DNA from: Pseudomonas sp. LFM046 | GTDB taxonomy: Bacteria > Pseudomonadota > Gammaproteobacteria > Pseudomonadales > Pseudomonadaceae | Assembly: GCF_000949385.2 (NCBI RefSeq) | Contig: NZ_JYKO02000001.1 | Location: forward strand, 2,964,648 to 3,028,647 | Direction of reading: 5' to 3' | Length of the DNA stretch: 64,000 nt | Shown: in pieces, positions 54,160-62,707 of the stretch | Layout: the number at the start of each line of letters is the position of its first letter | How positions within the stretch are numbered: the stretch's first letter is position 1 | Notes under the pieces: model-generated | The model's input: the letters and a program-made list of their open reading frames with translations, nothing else | What the model was told of the DNA's origin: nothing | Database searches by the model: none | Made by a program: the position numbers and the translations under genes

Positions 54160-55623
54160 TTACGGCGCCTGTTCCTGCTTCGTGGCGTCGGGATTCGCCT
54201 TGGACTTGATGAACGCGATCAGCGCCTCCAGCTCTTGCGGGGTCGGGGTGAAGGCCGGCATTGCCGGCGGGAAACCCTTGACCACCGCGGCTGCGGGCGT
54301 GAGGACGGAGTCCCTGAGGTAGGCATCATCCACTTTGACCTGGCTGCCGTCCGCCATGGTCTCGGTCCTGCCGTACAGCCCCTGCCAGCTGGGCCCCACG
54401 CCCTTGCTGCCATCGACGCTGTGGCAGGCCAGGCAACCCAGGGATTGCGCCAGTCTCTGCCCTTGCGCCACTGCATTACCGCCCTCGCCCGCCGCTCCTG
54501 CGGCGCCTTGTTCCTGCTGGCCGGCGGCGCTGAGCGACTGGATGAAGGCCACCAGGGCGGCCAGCTCATCCTGGTTGAAAGTATAGGGCACCATCACCGG
54601 CGGATAGCCCAGTACCAGACGGGCCCTGGGGTCGAGGATGGACTCTTTCAGGTAGGCCTCGTCGACTTTGACGCCGCTGCCATCCGCGAGTTTCTCCTCG
54701 CGTCCGTAAAGGTCCTTCCAACCCGGTCCCAGGCTGGTGGTGCCGTCCTGACTGTGACAGGCGTGACAACCGTAGGTCTCCGCCAGTTGGCGGCCCTTTT
54801 CGATCAGGCCGCTCGGGCTCGCCTTGTTGGCGGCCGCAAGGGTCTGGGCGAAGGTGGGCTGCGCGGCCAGCCACTGCTGGAATTCCTCGGGCGATTCGAC
54901 CACCAGCATTCCGCGCATATTGAAGTGCCCTACCCCGCAGAACTCCGCGCAGAGAATCTCGTACTGGCCGGGCACCGTCGGGGTGAACCAGAAGTGCGAC
55001 ACCATGCCCGGCACCATGTCCATCTTTCCGCGGATCTGCGGGATATAGAAGTCGTGCAGCACGTCCTTGGAACGCAGCAGCACCTTGACCGGCTTATCCA
55101 GCGGCAGGCGCACCTCGTTGTTGCGGATCAGCACGTCGTCCTGGCCCGCCGGGTCGTCAGGGTCCAGTCCCAGCGGATTTTCCGCACTGATCCACTTCAC
55201 ATCGGAGCGGCCCAACTGCCCGTCCTGGCCGGGGAAGCGGAAGGCCCACTGCCATTGCTGCGCAACCACTTCCATCTGTGCGGCATCCGGGGGCACGCGG
55301 ACGAAATCGTTGTAGACCACCAGCCCCGGAGCCAGCATGCCGATGATCCCAAGGGACGTGGCCACAATCAGCCAAAACTCCAGCTTGCGGTTTTCCGGTT
55401 GGTAGGCGGCCCGGGAACCTTCGCGATGACGGAAGCGGATGATCGCCACCACCATGAAACCGACGATGGCGATGAAGAAGATGCCGGTGATGACCAGGGT
55501 GATGAGCAGCGTGGTGTCGATGGAGCCCCAGTTGGACGCAGGCGGGGTCAGGTGCCAGGGCGCCAGGAGGTGAAACAGCACAGACGCGACAACGATAATG
55601 ATCAGGATGATTGCTATCGCCAT
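54160..55623 (-). CDS. Cytochrome c oxidase subunit II with two fused cytochrome c domains
   Basis: A 487-aa caa3-type subunit II. Two N-terminal helices anchor it; the CuA site is intact (CAEFCGVGHFNM, about 225-236, with His about 190). Two cytochrome c domains follow: CHACH at about 286 with Met in PPVM at about 344, and CLACH at about 397 with Met in PPAM at about 455. The two domains share a similar layout (LYGR, VD-AYL, LGYPP/KGFPP), which points to tandem duplication. Most caa3 subunit II proteins have one such domain. First gene of the oxidase operon. Confidence 0.93.
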   Translation of the reverse strand: MAIAIILIIIVVASVLFHLLAPWHLTPPASNWGSIDTTLLITLVITGIFFIAIVGFMVVAIIRFRHREGSRAAYQPENRKLEFWLIVATSLGIIGMLAPGLVVYNDFVRVPPDAAQMEVVAQQWQWAFRFPGQDGQLGRSDVKWISAENPLGLDPDDPAGQDDVLIRNNEVRLPLDKPVKVLLRSKDVLHDFYIPQIRGKMDMVPGMVSHFWFTPTVPGQYEILCAEFCGVGHFNMRGMLVVESPEEFQQWLAAQPTFAQTLAAANKASPSGLIEKGRQLAETYGCHACHSQDGTTSLGPGWKDLYGREEKLADGSGVKVDEAYLKESILDPRARLVLGYPPVMVPYTFNQDELAALVAFIQSLSAAGQQEQGAAGAAGEGGNAVAQGQRLAQSLGCLACHSVDGSKGVGPSWQGLYGRTETMADGSQVKVDDAYLRDSVLTPAAAVVKGFPPAMPAFTPTPQELEALIAFIKSKANPDATKQEQAP

Positions 55624-55916
55624 GTTCCCGTCGTCCGGTTCCAGATGCTCGTGCGCTGGTGAAGCGTGCGACGGTCATCAAGCAGTGCAACCCACCCCCG
55701 TTCCGGCCTCCGCGACTGGCGGAAGCGCGCCTTTCATCCCCGCATGACAAGGCTCGTGGGAAGTATAGTCGCGGGCTTTTCAGGTATTGGCCGGAAATGG
55801 GCAAGGTCATAGACAGTTGGAATCGGGCCATTGGCCGAGCTGATCAAGATGACCGTTCATACCTTCTCCCGGAAAAAGGCTTGATGGTGGAGAACGGTCG
55901 TTCTACCATCGCCGAC
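55624..55916. promoter_or_regulatory. Divergent promoter region with TetR-type operator
   Basis: Between the oxidase operon (minus) and the TetR gene (plus). GAACG-GT-CGTTC at 55892-55903 is a perfect palindrome just before the TetR start, and the matching half-site GACCGTTC is at 55851-55858, so the regulator probably binds here. Confidence 0.5.
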
Positions 55917-56480
55917 ATGGACAGCAAATCAACTTCCGATGTCAGAGAAAGACTTCTCGAAACCGCTGAAGACCTGATCTACAGAAACGGTATCAATGCC
56001 ACGGGCATGGATCTTCTGGTCAAGACTTCCGGCGTCGCGAGAAAGACTATCTATAAATACTTCGGAACCAAGGACGAGCTGGTGGCCGCGGTACTGAAGC
56101 AGCGTGACGAGCGCTGGATGAGCTGGTTCAGGGCCGAAGTGGAGAAGGCCCAAACCCCTGCGGCGAAGCTGCTGGACCTCTTCAGCGTGCTCAAGGGCTG
56201 GTTCCTTTCCCCGGGCTTCCGAGGCTGTGCCTTTATCAATACCGCAGGTGAAACGGGCGATCCCGCCGATCCTGTCCGCCAGGTTGCCAAGGAGCACAAG
56301 GAGAAGCTGCTCAGCTTCGTTCGCGAGATTTGCCAGGAATATGGCGCCGCTGATCCGGATGCCCTGGCCAGGCAGCTGTTAGTCCTGATCGACGGTGCCA
56401 TTACTGTTGCCCATGTGCTTGGTGATTCCAGCTCGGCAGATAGTGCGCAAGCAATAGCGCGCAATCTTCTGGGCGAATAG
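55917..56480 (+). CDS. TetR-family transcriptional regulator
   Basis: A 187-aa TetR regulator. The N-terminal helix-turn-helix is clear ([39 protein letters not shown]); the C-terminal helical ligand domain includes [10 protein letters not shown]. The ATG at 55917 gives a normal TetR length; the open frame extends far upstream but without family similarity. It adjoins the oxidase operon divergently and an NTF2-like gene downstream; the latter is the likelier target by analogy with similar pairs. Confidence 0.85.
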   Translation: MDSKSTSDVRERLLETAEDLIYRNGINATGMDLLVKTSGVARKTIYKYFGTKDELVAAVLKQRDERWMSWFRAEVEKAQTPAAKLLDLFSVLKGWFLSPGFRGCAFINTAGETGDPADPVRQVAKEHKEKLLSFVREICQEYGAADPDALARQLLVLIDGAITVAHVLGDSSSADSAQAIARNLLGE

Positions 56481-56539
56481 GAACGGCATCGAGCGGGCAA
56501 CTTCAAACTTTGAGCCTCTACCCGTATTGGAGACTGGTC

Positions 56540-57019
56540 ATGTCCTCTAACGCTGAAGTTCGTCCGCCGCTTCCCCCGTTCACCCGCGAAACCGCCATTC
56601 TGAAAGTTCGCCTGGCCGAAGATGGCTGGAACAGCCGTGACCCGGAGAAGGTATCCCTGGCCTACACCCTGGATACCAAGTGGCGGAACCGCTCTGAATT
56701 CCCTTCCAACCGCGCCGAAGCCAAGGCCTTCCTCACCCGCAAGTGGGCCAAGGAACTCGATTACCGCCTGATCAAGGAACTCTGGGCCTATGACGGGAAC
56801 CGCATCGCCGTGCGCTACGCCTACGAGTGGCACGACGACTCCGGCAACTGGTTCCGCTCCTATGGCAATGAGAACTGGGAGTTCGACGAGAACGGCCTGA
56901 TGGCCAATCGTTACGCCTCCATCAACGACTTGCCGATCAAAGAGTCTGAGCGCAAGTTCCGCTGGCCCCTGGGCCGCCGCCCGGACGACCACCCGGGGCT
57001 GTCCGAACTGGGCCTCTGA
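56540..57019 (+). CDS. NTF2-like fold protein, DUF1348 family
   Basis: A 159-aa protein with the DUF1348/NTF2-like pattern ([42 protein letters not shown]). GGAG precedes the ATG by seven bases. Function of the family is unsettled. It follows the TetR gene by 59 bases and may be its target. Confidence 0.88.
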   Translation: MSSNAEVRPPLPPFTRETAILKVRLAEDGWNSRDPEKVSLAYTLDTKWRNRSEFPSNRAEAKAFLTRKWAKELDYRLIKELWAYDGNRIAVRYAYEWHDDSGNWFRSYGNENWEFDENGLMANRYASINDLPIKESERKFRWPLGRRPDDHPGLSELGL

Positions 57020-57244
57020 CCCGAACCAGGACAGGGACGTCCAGTCCGCTCCCCGACATTTCCCCTCCGACGTGGCGCCGCGCCTTTTTTCATCGACCCT
57101 GTCTATGTGCGGTCCATGCTGGAGGGCTCTTTTCGGCCGCGCCGATAGATGGAGCTGATCACCCAGTCATCACTAGCGATTGGACGTAATGCCTGGCACC
57201 GCCTTAGCTTTCGCCTCACGAACTCCTTCGTGCCGGGAAACTCG

Positions 57245-58144
57245 ATGATCGTCCGCCCCAAGCCAACCCTGCTCAACATCCTCACCACGCTCAAGGGTTC
57301 CATCGCGCGCCACATTGCCCTGCGCACAGTGATGGTCACCTTGTTGGCCTGCCTGATCGTCGTCGTCGAGAACCTGCATCCCGACTGGTTCACCAAGGTC
57401 AACGCCATGCCCTTCACGCTGCTCGGGCTGTCGCTGTCGATCTTCCTGAGCTTTCGCAACAACGCCTGTTATGACCGTTGGTGGGAAGGTCGCAAGGCCT
57501 GGGGCCAGATCATCATCGAAGTCAGATCCTTCATCCGGCAGAGCGTGGCCATTTGCGATGAGCCCCAGCGCGAGGCGGTGCTGCGCGAATTGTGCGGATT
57601 CGTCCATGCACTCAATGCCCGCCTGCGTGAAGAAGATGAACAGAAGGCGGCACAGCCCTGGCTCGCCAACCCGCCAGACACCTACGGCCTCACCCTGAGC
57701 GACGGCATCCTGCGGCACATCGGTTACCAGTGCGCCCGGCTGGCCGACCGGGGCGAGATCAACGAATGGCGTCATACGCTTCTGGAGACGCGTCTGACCG
57801 GTCTCAGCGCGGCACAGGCCACGTGCGAGCGGATCAAGGGCACGCCACTGCCCTTCCCCTACACCCTCCTGCTGCACCGCACCAGCTACATCTTCTGTGT
57901 GGCCCTGCCCTTCGCCATGGCCGAGCCCTTGGGCTGGTTGGCGCCGATCATCACCACCATCGTCGCGTACACCTTCTTCGGCCTGGATGCCATCGGCGAC
58001 CAGTTGGAAGACCCATTCGGCCGCGACGAGAACGACCTGGCGACCGACGCCATGGTGCGCAATCTGGAGCGGGAAATACTCGATGCCCTCGGCCAGCGCG
58101 ACCTGCCGCCGGCCTTGAAACCGGTGGACTACGTCCTGAGCTGA
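57245..58144 (+). CDS. Bestrophin-like chloride/anion channel family protein
   Basis: A 299-aa bestrophin-family membrane protein. The family opening MIVRPKPTLLNIL is followed by the first hydrophobic helices and RNNACYDRWWEGRKAWG, a hallmark stretch. Later hydrophobic helices and the DPFGRDENDL motif, the cytosolic divalent-ion region, are present. The start at 57245 is chosen by similarity to the family's usual N-terminus; a longer frame from 57149 lacks support. Confidence 0.88.
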   Translation: MIVRPKPTLLNILTTLKGSIARHIALRTVMVTLLACLIVVVENLHPDWFTKVNAMPFTLLGLSLSIFLSFRNNACYDRWWEGRKAWGQIIIEVRSFIRQSVAICDEPQREAVLRELCGFVHALNARLREEDEQKAAQPWLANPPDTYGLTLSDGILRHIGYQCARLADRGEINEWRHTLLETRLTGLSAAQATCERIKGTPLPFPYTLLLHRTSYIFCVALPFAMAEPLGWLAPIITTIVAYTFFGLDAIGDQLEDPFGRDENDLATDAMVRNLEREILDALGQRDLPPALKPVDYVLS

Positions 58145-58150
58145 TGCCGC

Positions 58151-59044
58151 TCAGGGTGCGGCGTAGGGCTCGATGAACCGGCAGCCGAGCAGGTCGTCCA
58201 GTCGCTTGCCGTCGCTCAGGCGACGGAACAGGCCCGGCGTCATCCAGGGGGCGTGGCCGTCGACATTGGGCGCGCCCCGGCCCGCTTCCAGATCCGGGAT
58301 AAACAGTGTCCGGGTCTCGAACGATATTCGTGTAAGGCCACTGGTATTGCCCACCCCGGCATGGGCATGAGCGCCGGAAAAGGCGATCACTTCGCCGGGC
58401 TCGATCAACACCGGCACGCCTTGCTCTCCCGGCTCGCCGAGCAGATGGGGAATGGCCTCGTCCGCATTCACCGAATTGCGTCCATCGCGGTGGGAGCGCC
58501 GAAGGATGGCCTGCATGTCGAAGTCCGCGCTGGTGTTGGGCAGGGTCTTGCTCCACAGGCCAGGGTAGATCGCAAAGGTGCGCTCCTCCGTGATCGGGTA
58601 GATCGGTGCCCACCAGTTGGTCTGTGCGTAGAGATTCGAGCCCCAGGTGTCCCGGTGAAAGGCGATGGTGGCGGTCGTCCGGGATCGCGGAGCCAGCTGG
58701 GCCACTTGCTGGTGGGGTTGGAAGCGCAGGTGCAGCCGATCGCAGGCGATCCGTTCAGCGTTGAAGCCCAGCTCCTCCATCAGGCCCTGCCACAGATTGC
58801 GTACCTCGGGCGACGCCGCGAACGCCCGCTGGCATTGTTCGAAGCAACGGGTCTGTTCGACGTGGGAGAGGTACTGGTGGATTTTTTCCGGTCGGTACGG
58901 ATGTAGCTGCACTTCCAGCCACTCACGGGTGAAGGCCACCCACTTGGCCATGGCCGGTGAGTGGCCGAAGCGCAGGATGTCTCCGGCATAGATGCGCGAT
59001 TGGAAGCTGTGCGGGTCGAACGGCGTGGCGAGCGTGCTGTACAT
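58151..59044 (-). CDS. PhyH-like Fe(II)/2-oxoglutarate-type oxygenase
   Basis: A 297-aa protein with a jelly-roll oxygenase pattern. A candidate metal site HxD is in AFHRDTWGSN, and the distal His in FSGAHAHAGV is followed by Arg in TRISFETR. It resembles the phytanoyl-CoA dioxygenase group; substrate not known. No operon partner is evident. Confidence 0.65.
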   Translation of the reverse strand: MYSTLATPFDPHSFQSRIYAGDILRFGHSPAMAKWVAFTREWLEVQLHPYRPEKIHQYLSHVEQTRCFEQCQRAFAASPEVRNLWQGLMEELGFNAERIACDRLHLRFQPHQQVAQLAPRSRTTATIAFHRDTWGSNLYAQTNWWAPIYPITEERTFAIYPGLWSKTLPNTSADFDMQAILRRSHRDGRNSVNADEAIPHLLGEPGEQGVPVLIEPGEVIAFSGAHAHAGVGNTSGLTRISFETRTLFIPDLEAGRGAPNVDGHAPWMTPGLFRRLSDGKRLDDLLGCRFIEPYAAP

Positions 59045-59207
59045 GGGACTCGATCCTGAGGCGGCAGCGCCTTGACTCTAGACACCGTTCACGCCTGGAA
59101 ACAGCGGCAGAAGCACGCGCAAAAAACAGATCAGGCGGCCCCTGAAGGCTGGCGTGGGAACCTTTCCACGCCGGCGGAGATTTACGAAGCGGATCGAGGA
59201 AGCGCGC

Positions 59208-60008
59208 TCACCCCTTCATGGGCGCGTTTGGATTATTCAACGCATAGAGGTAGCAATCCGCCAGGCTGTGATCGGCTACCGGGCTGGAATAGCTGGCCGT
59301 GAAGGTGATGGCCACGCCCAGGTGCTGATAGGTCCGCTTGTCCATCACGCCTGGCGGTACATCGGGCACCAGGTCGCTGTCATTGACCACGCGATAGGTG
59401 GGGATACCCAGGCCGTTGTAATGGGCGGCGAATGCCGGATCGCCCAGACGAGGGCTGGCAAAGGTGTAGTGCTGCAGCGGCTGATCCGGCCAGCGTTCAA
59501 GCAAATCCAGCACCGCCAGGCTCGAGAGCGCGCACCCCAGGCTGTGGCCGCACGACCAGAGGGCTCCCGAAGGCTGGAGGCTGTCCACGACCTGCAACGC
59601 CTGGTCCCGCAGGGAGGTATAGAGCCGGAGGAAGCCCTTGTGCACCTGGCCGGCGCCGCACTGCCAGGGATAGTCGACCTGATCGGCCTCCAGATCGTCC
59701 ACCCAGTCCTGGGGTGATTCCGTACCGCGGAACACCAGGTAGACCGCGCCATCCGGAGCCCGCGCGGCGAAGCCGAAGGGTTCGGATTCGTTGAGGAAAT
59801 ACAGCTCGCTGAGAATGCTCCAGATCGGAACCGAGAACGCCCAGCCGGTGAGGCTCGGTGCCTGCCAATGGAAATCGGCGGGTTTGCGCGGCTTGTCCTG
59901 CTGCAGCCATTGCTCGTACTGATCGTAGGCGGCCGCCACCAGGTCCGCGCACTGCAAGGCCTGGGGCAAGGAAAAGTCCGTGGGGAAGTACATGGGAAGA
60001 CTGGGCAT
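59208..60008 (-). CDS. Class 3 lipase family protein
   Basis: A 266-aa lipase_3-fold hydrolase. The oxyanion strand YLVFRGTES and nucleophile elbow GHSLGCALS are clear; Asp in NDSDLVPDVPP and a His in VADHSLADCY complete a plausible triad. No obvious signal peptide, so location uncertain. ATG at 60008 has AAGGAGG six bases upstream. It follows the SDR gene by 62 bases on the same strand. Confidence 0.85.
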   Translation of the reverse strand: MPSLPMYFPTDFSLPQALQCADLVAAAYDQYEQWLQQDKPRKPADFHWQAPSLTGWAFSVPIWSILSELYFLNESEPFGFAARAPDGAVYLVFRGTESPQDWVDDLEADQVDYPWQCGAGQVHKGFLRLYTSLRDQALQVVDSLQPSGALWSCGHSLGCALSSLAVLDLLERWPDQPLQHYTFASPRLGDPAFAAHYNGLGIPTYRVVNDSDLVPDVPPGVMDKRTYQHLGVAITFTASYSSPVADHSLADCYLYALNNPNAPMKG

Positions 60009-60070
60009 GGTGGCCTCCTTGCCGGCTGGAGTGGTGTGCCACTCTAGACCATGCCCGTCCGCAGTAAAGG

Positions 60071-60901
60071 TCAGTCCGCGAAATCGGTGGACATCGACAG
60101 GGGCTTCCACTGCTCCAGTTCGCCTTCCACCAGGCTGTGCTTGGCGGAGATACGTGCTACCGCATCGCTGCCCAGCGGCAGGCGCTGAGGCGGATTCGGC
60201 GCACTCACCAGTTCCATGATGGCCCCGGCCAGCTTGCTCGGATCGCCCGGCTGGGCATGGTTGGCACTGTGGGCGAAGCGGCGCATGGCGCCTACGGTTT
60301 CGTCGTAGTCCGGCAGCTCCAGGGCGGTCTTCACCAGGGACTGGTCATCGAGGAAGTCGGTGCGGAAGAAGCCCGGCTCGACCACGGTGACCTTGATACC
60401 CAGCGGCGCCAGTTCCTGATGCAGCGCTTCGCTGATGCCTTCCACCGCGAATTTGGTGGAACCGTACACGCCCCAGCCGTGATAGGACTGGTAGCCGCCC
60501 AGGGAGGAAATGTTGATCACGTGGCCGGCACGCTGGCGGCGCATGCGCGGCAGTACGGCGCGCGTGACATTGAGCAGGCCGAAGACATTGGTGGCGTAGA
60601 TGCGCTCCACCTCGGCGGCGCTGGTTTCTTCCACCGCGCCGAGGATGCCGTAGCCGGCGTTGTTCACCAGCACATCGATACGGCCGAAGCGACCGACGCC
60701 CGCCTCCACCGCCTCGTGGGCCTCACTTTCGCGGGTCACGTCCAGGCGAACCGCCAGCAGGTTGGGATGGTCGCCCAGGCGAGCGATGACCTCCTCCGGC
60801 TTGCGGGCGGTGGCGATGACGGCATCGCCGGCCTCCAGGGCCTTTGCTGCGATGAGTGCGCCGAAACCACGGGAAGCTCCAGTAATGAACCAGGTACGCA
60901 T
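60071..60901 (-). CDS. Short-chain dehydrogenase/reductase
   Basis: A 276-aa classical SDR. Cofactor motif TGASRGFG at the N-terminus, NNAGYG in the middle, catalytic Ser in INISSLGG and YGSTK with Tyr and Lys. Arg in ATARKPEE favours NADPH. Divergent from a LysR gene with 126 bases between, so likely under its control. Substrate unknown. Confidence 0.9.
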   Translation of the reverse strand: MRTWFITGASRGFGALIAAKALEAGDAVIATARKPEEVIARLGDHPNLLAVRLDVTRESEAHEAVEAGVGRFGRIDVLVNNAGYGILGAVEETSAAEVERIYATNVFGLLNVTRAVLPRMRRQRAGHVINISSLGGYQSYHGWGVYGSTKFAVEGISEALHQELAPLGIKVTVVEPGFFRTDFLDDQSLVKTALELPDYDETVGAMRRFAHSANHAQPGDPSKLAGAIMELVSAPNPPQRLPLGSDAVARISAKHSLVEGELEQWKPLSMSTDFAD

Positions 60902-61027
60902 AGCAACTCCTCCTGTGTGGGAACCCGCACCGCGCGGGTTATCTGGTGAGTTGACATCACTCTAAGGCTCGATTACTCCTGCGATAATCCCAATAAAATC
61001 GCATGAGCTTTTGAATGGAGTTCATCA

Positions 61028-61927
61028 ATGAAGCCGGTATCCGCCGCTGACCTCGACGTCTTCCTCAGCATCGCCGCCCACCTGAGTTTCAGCCGTGCAG
61101 CCGTGGAGCTGGGCCTCTCCCCGTCGGCCCTGAGCCATGCCCTGCGCGCGCTGGAAGAACGCCTGGGGGTGCGCCTGTTCAACCGCACCACCCGCAGCGT
61201 GGCCCTGACCGAAGCCGGCGAGCGCCTTTACGCACGCATCCGGCCGGCCTTCCGTGACATCGACGACGCCCTGGAAGACCTCAACCAGTTCCGCGATACC
61301 CCTTCCGGCACCTTGCGCATCAGTGCTGGCCGCGCAGCGGTTCAACTGGTGCTGCTGCCGCTGGCCAGCCGCTTTCTTGCGGCCTACCCGGACGTGCGGC
61401 TGGAGATTTCTGCCGAGGACGCGTTGGTGGATGTGGTATCCGCCGGCTTCGATGCGGGCGTGCGTTTCGGCGAGCGGCTGGAGGCTGACATGGTGTCTCT
61501 GCCCATCGGCCCCTACATGCGCTCGGTCGTGGTGGCGGCGCCGGCGTTCTTCGAGCGTCATCCTGTGCCGCAGAATCCACATGACCTCCACGGCCTGCCC
61601 TGCATCCGCCACCGCTTTCCCAGCGGCAACCTGTACCACTGGGAGTTCGAGCGGGAAGGCAAACGGCTGGAGATCGAAGTGGACGGCCCCCTCACCCTCG
61701 GCGATGTGGCGCTGATGGTGGAGCCGGCCCTGCACGGAACCGGCCTGGCCTACGTGTTCGAGGAAATGGTCGCCGCCCACCTGGCCGAGGGCCGGTTGGT
61801 CCAGGTGCTGGAAGACTGGTGCCCCTACTACCCCGGCCTGCACCTCTACTACCCGAGCCGCCGCCAGGTGCCGGCGGCGATGAAGGCCTTCATCGAGTTC
61901 GCCCGGTCGGCGCGACAGGAGAAGTGA
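61028..61927 (+). CDS. LysR-family transcriptional regulator
   Basis: A 299-aa LysR protein with an N-terminal helix-turn-helix (LSFSRAAVELGLSPSALSHALRALEERLG) and a substrate-binding domain of the CrgA type (DALVDVVSAGFDAGVRFGERL). Divergent from the SDR gene, its likely target. Confidence 0.9.
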   Translation: MKPVSAADLDVFLSIAAHLSFSRAAVELGLSPSALSHALRALEERLGVRLFNRTTRSVALTEAGERLYARIRPAFRDIDDALEDLNQFRDTPSGTLRISAGRAAVQLVLLPLASRFLAAYPDVRLEISAEDALVDVVSAGFDAGVRFGERLEADMVSLPIGPYMRSVVVAAPAFFERHPVPQNPHDLHGLPCIRHRFPSGNLYHWEFEREGKRLEIEVDGPLTLGDVALMVEPALHGTGLAYVFEEMVAAHLAEGRLVQVLEDWCPYYPGLHLYYPSRRQVPAAMKAFIEFARSARQEK

Positions 61928-62014
61928 CCGCGAAGCCGGCGCGAATCTTTCGGTGCGCAAGGCGCACCCTACGACACGGCGCCGGGACTCTGACACATTC
62001 GCGGTTTTGGACGG

Positions 62015-62437
62015 TCACTGCTCCAGCTTCAGCAGCGGCTCCTCGCCCTTGCGCACCGTATAGGTCGCCAACTCGGACGCTGGTTCGTTGCCGATGTTCT
62101 TCGCCACATGGGGAACCCCGTCGGGAATGAACAGCGACTCGCCGGCCTTGAGGATGACCGGTTCGCGGCCCGCCAACTGGTACTCGAAGGTCCCGCTGAT
62201 CACATAGGCCACTTCCTCCCCCGGATGGGAGTGCCGGGGCGATGCGACGCCCGGATCGATATCGACGCGGGCCTGAATGACTTCATGCCCATGGACACGG
62301 ATGTCCTGTTTGACCAGGTCGGTACGGTGGATGCCGTTCTTCCAGCTGGCGTTCGCCTGTGCAGCTTCTCCGGCCTGGGCCAGGCCCGAGAATGCGGCGA
62401 TTGCCGCGGCGGTTGCGAAAAGATGGATGCAGCGCAT
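62015..62437 (-). CDS. Periplasmic cupin-domain protein
   Basis: A 140-aa protein with a signal peptide (MRCIHLFATAAAIAAFSGLA, cleavage likely after AQA) and a single cupin domain. Metal-site motif PRHSHPGEEVAYVISG gives His-His-Glu, and a later His is in DGVPHVAKN. Start at 62437 has AGGGG upstream; the long upstream frame is not coding. Confidence 0.85.
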   Translation of the reverse strand: MRCIHLFATAAAIAAFSGLAQAGEAAQANASWKNGIHRTDLVKQDIRVHGHEVIQARVDIDPGVASPRHSHPGEEVAYVISGTFEYQLAGREPVILKAGESLFIPDGVPHVAKNIGNEPASELATYTVRKGEEPLLKLEQ

Positions 62438-62707
62438 GGTCTTGCCCCTTCGGCTGGATTGCTTTGGAGGCCTCACCCTATTCGGTGCAGGTTCCGGCGA
62501 TGTGTCGGCAGCGCAGCGTTTTGAAAGCCTGTATGTGCGTGAGTGGCCCGAATACACAGGGATACAACCAGAGCCGCTCCGTGAGCCGGCCTCTACCCGC
62601 CGGTTCCAGCACCGTCGTTCTGAGCTTTTTGCAATCCATTTCGAGGCTTCAACCGTCATTCGTCGCGCTATCCTGTTGCGCTCGCTCGTACAGGTCCGAC
62701 CGTTCCG

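Noticed and set aside
52478-54322. A 614-codon plus-strand open frame opposite cytochrome oxidase subunit I
   Set aside because: Composition (His, Gln, Glu runs) is the complement of a membrane protein gene; no motif or ribosome binding site.
54079-55662. A 527-codon plus-strand open frame opposite oxidase subunit II
   Set aside because: Antisense to a gene with intact CuA and two heme motifs; no protein features of its own.
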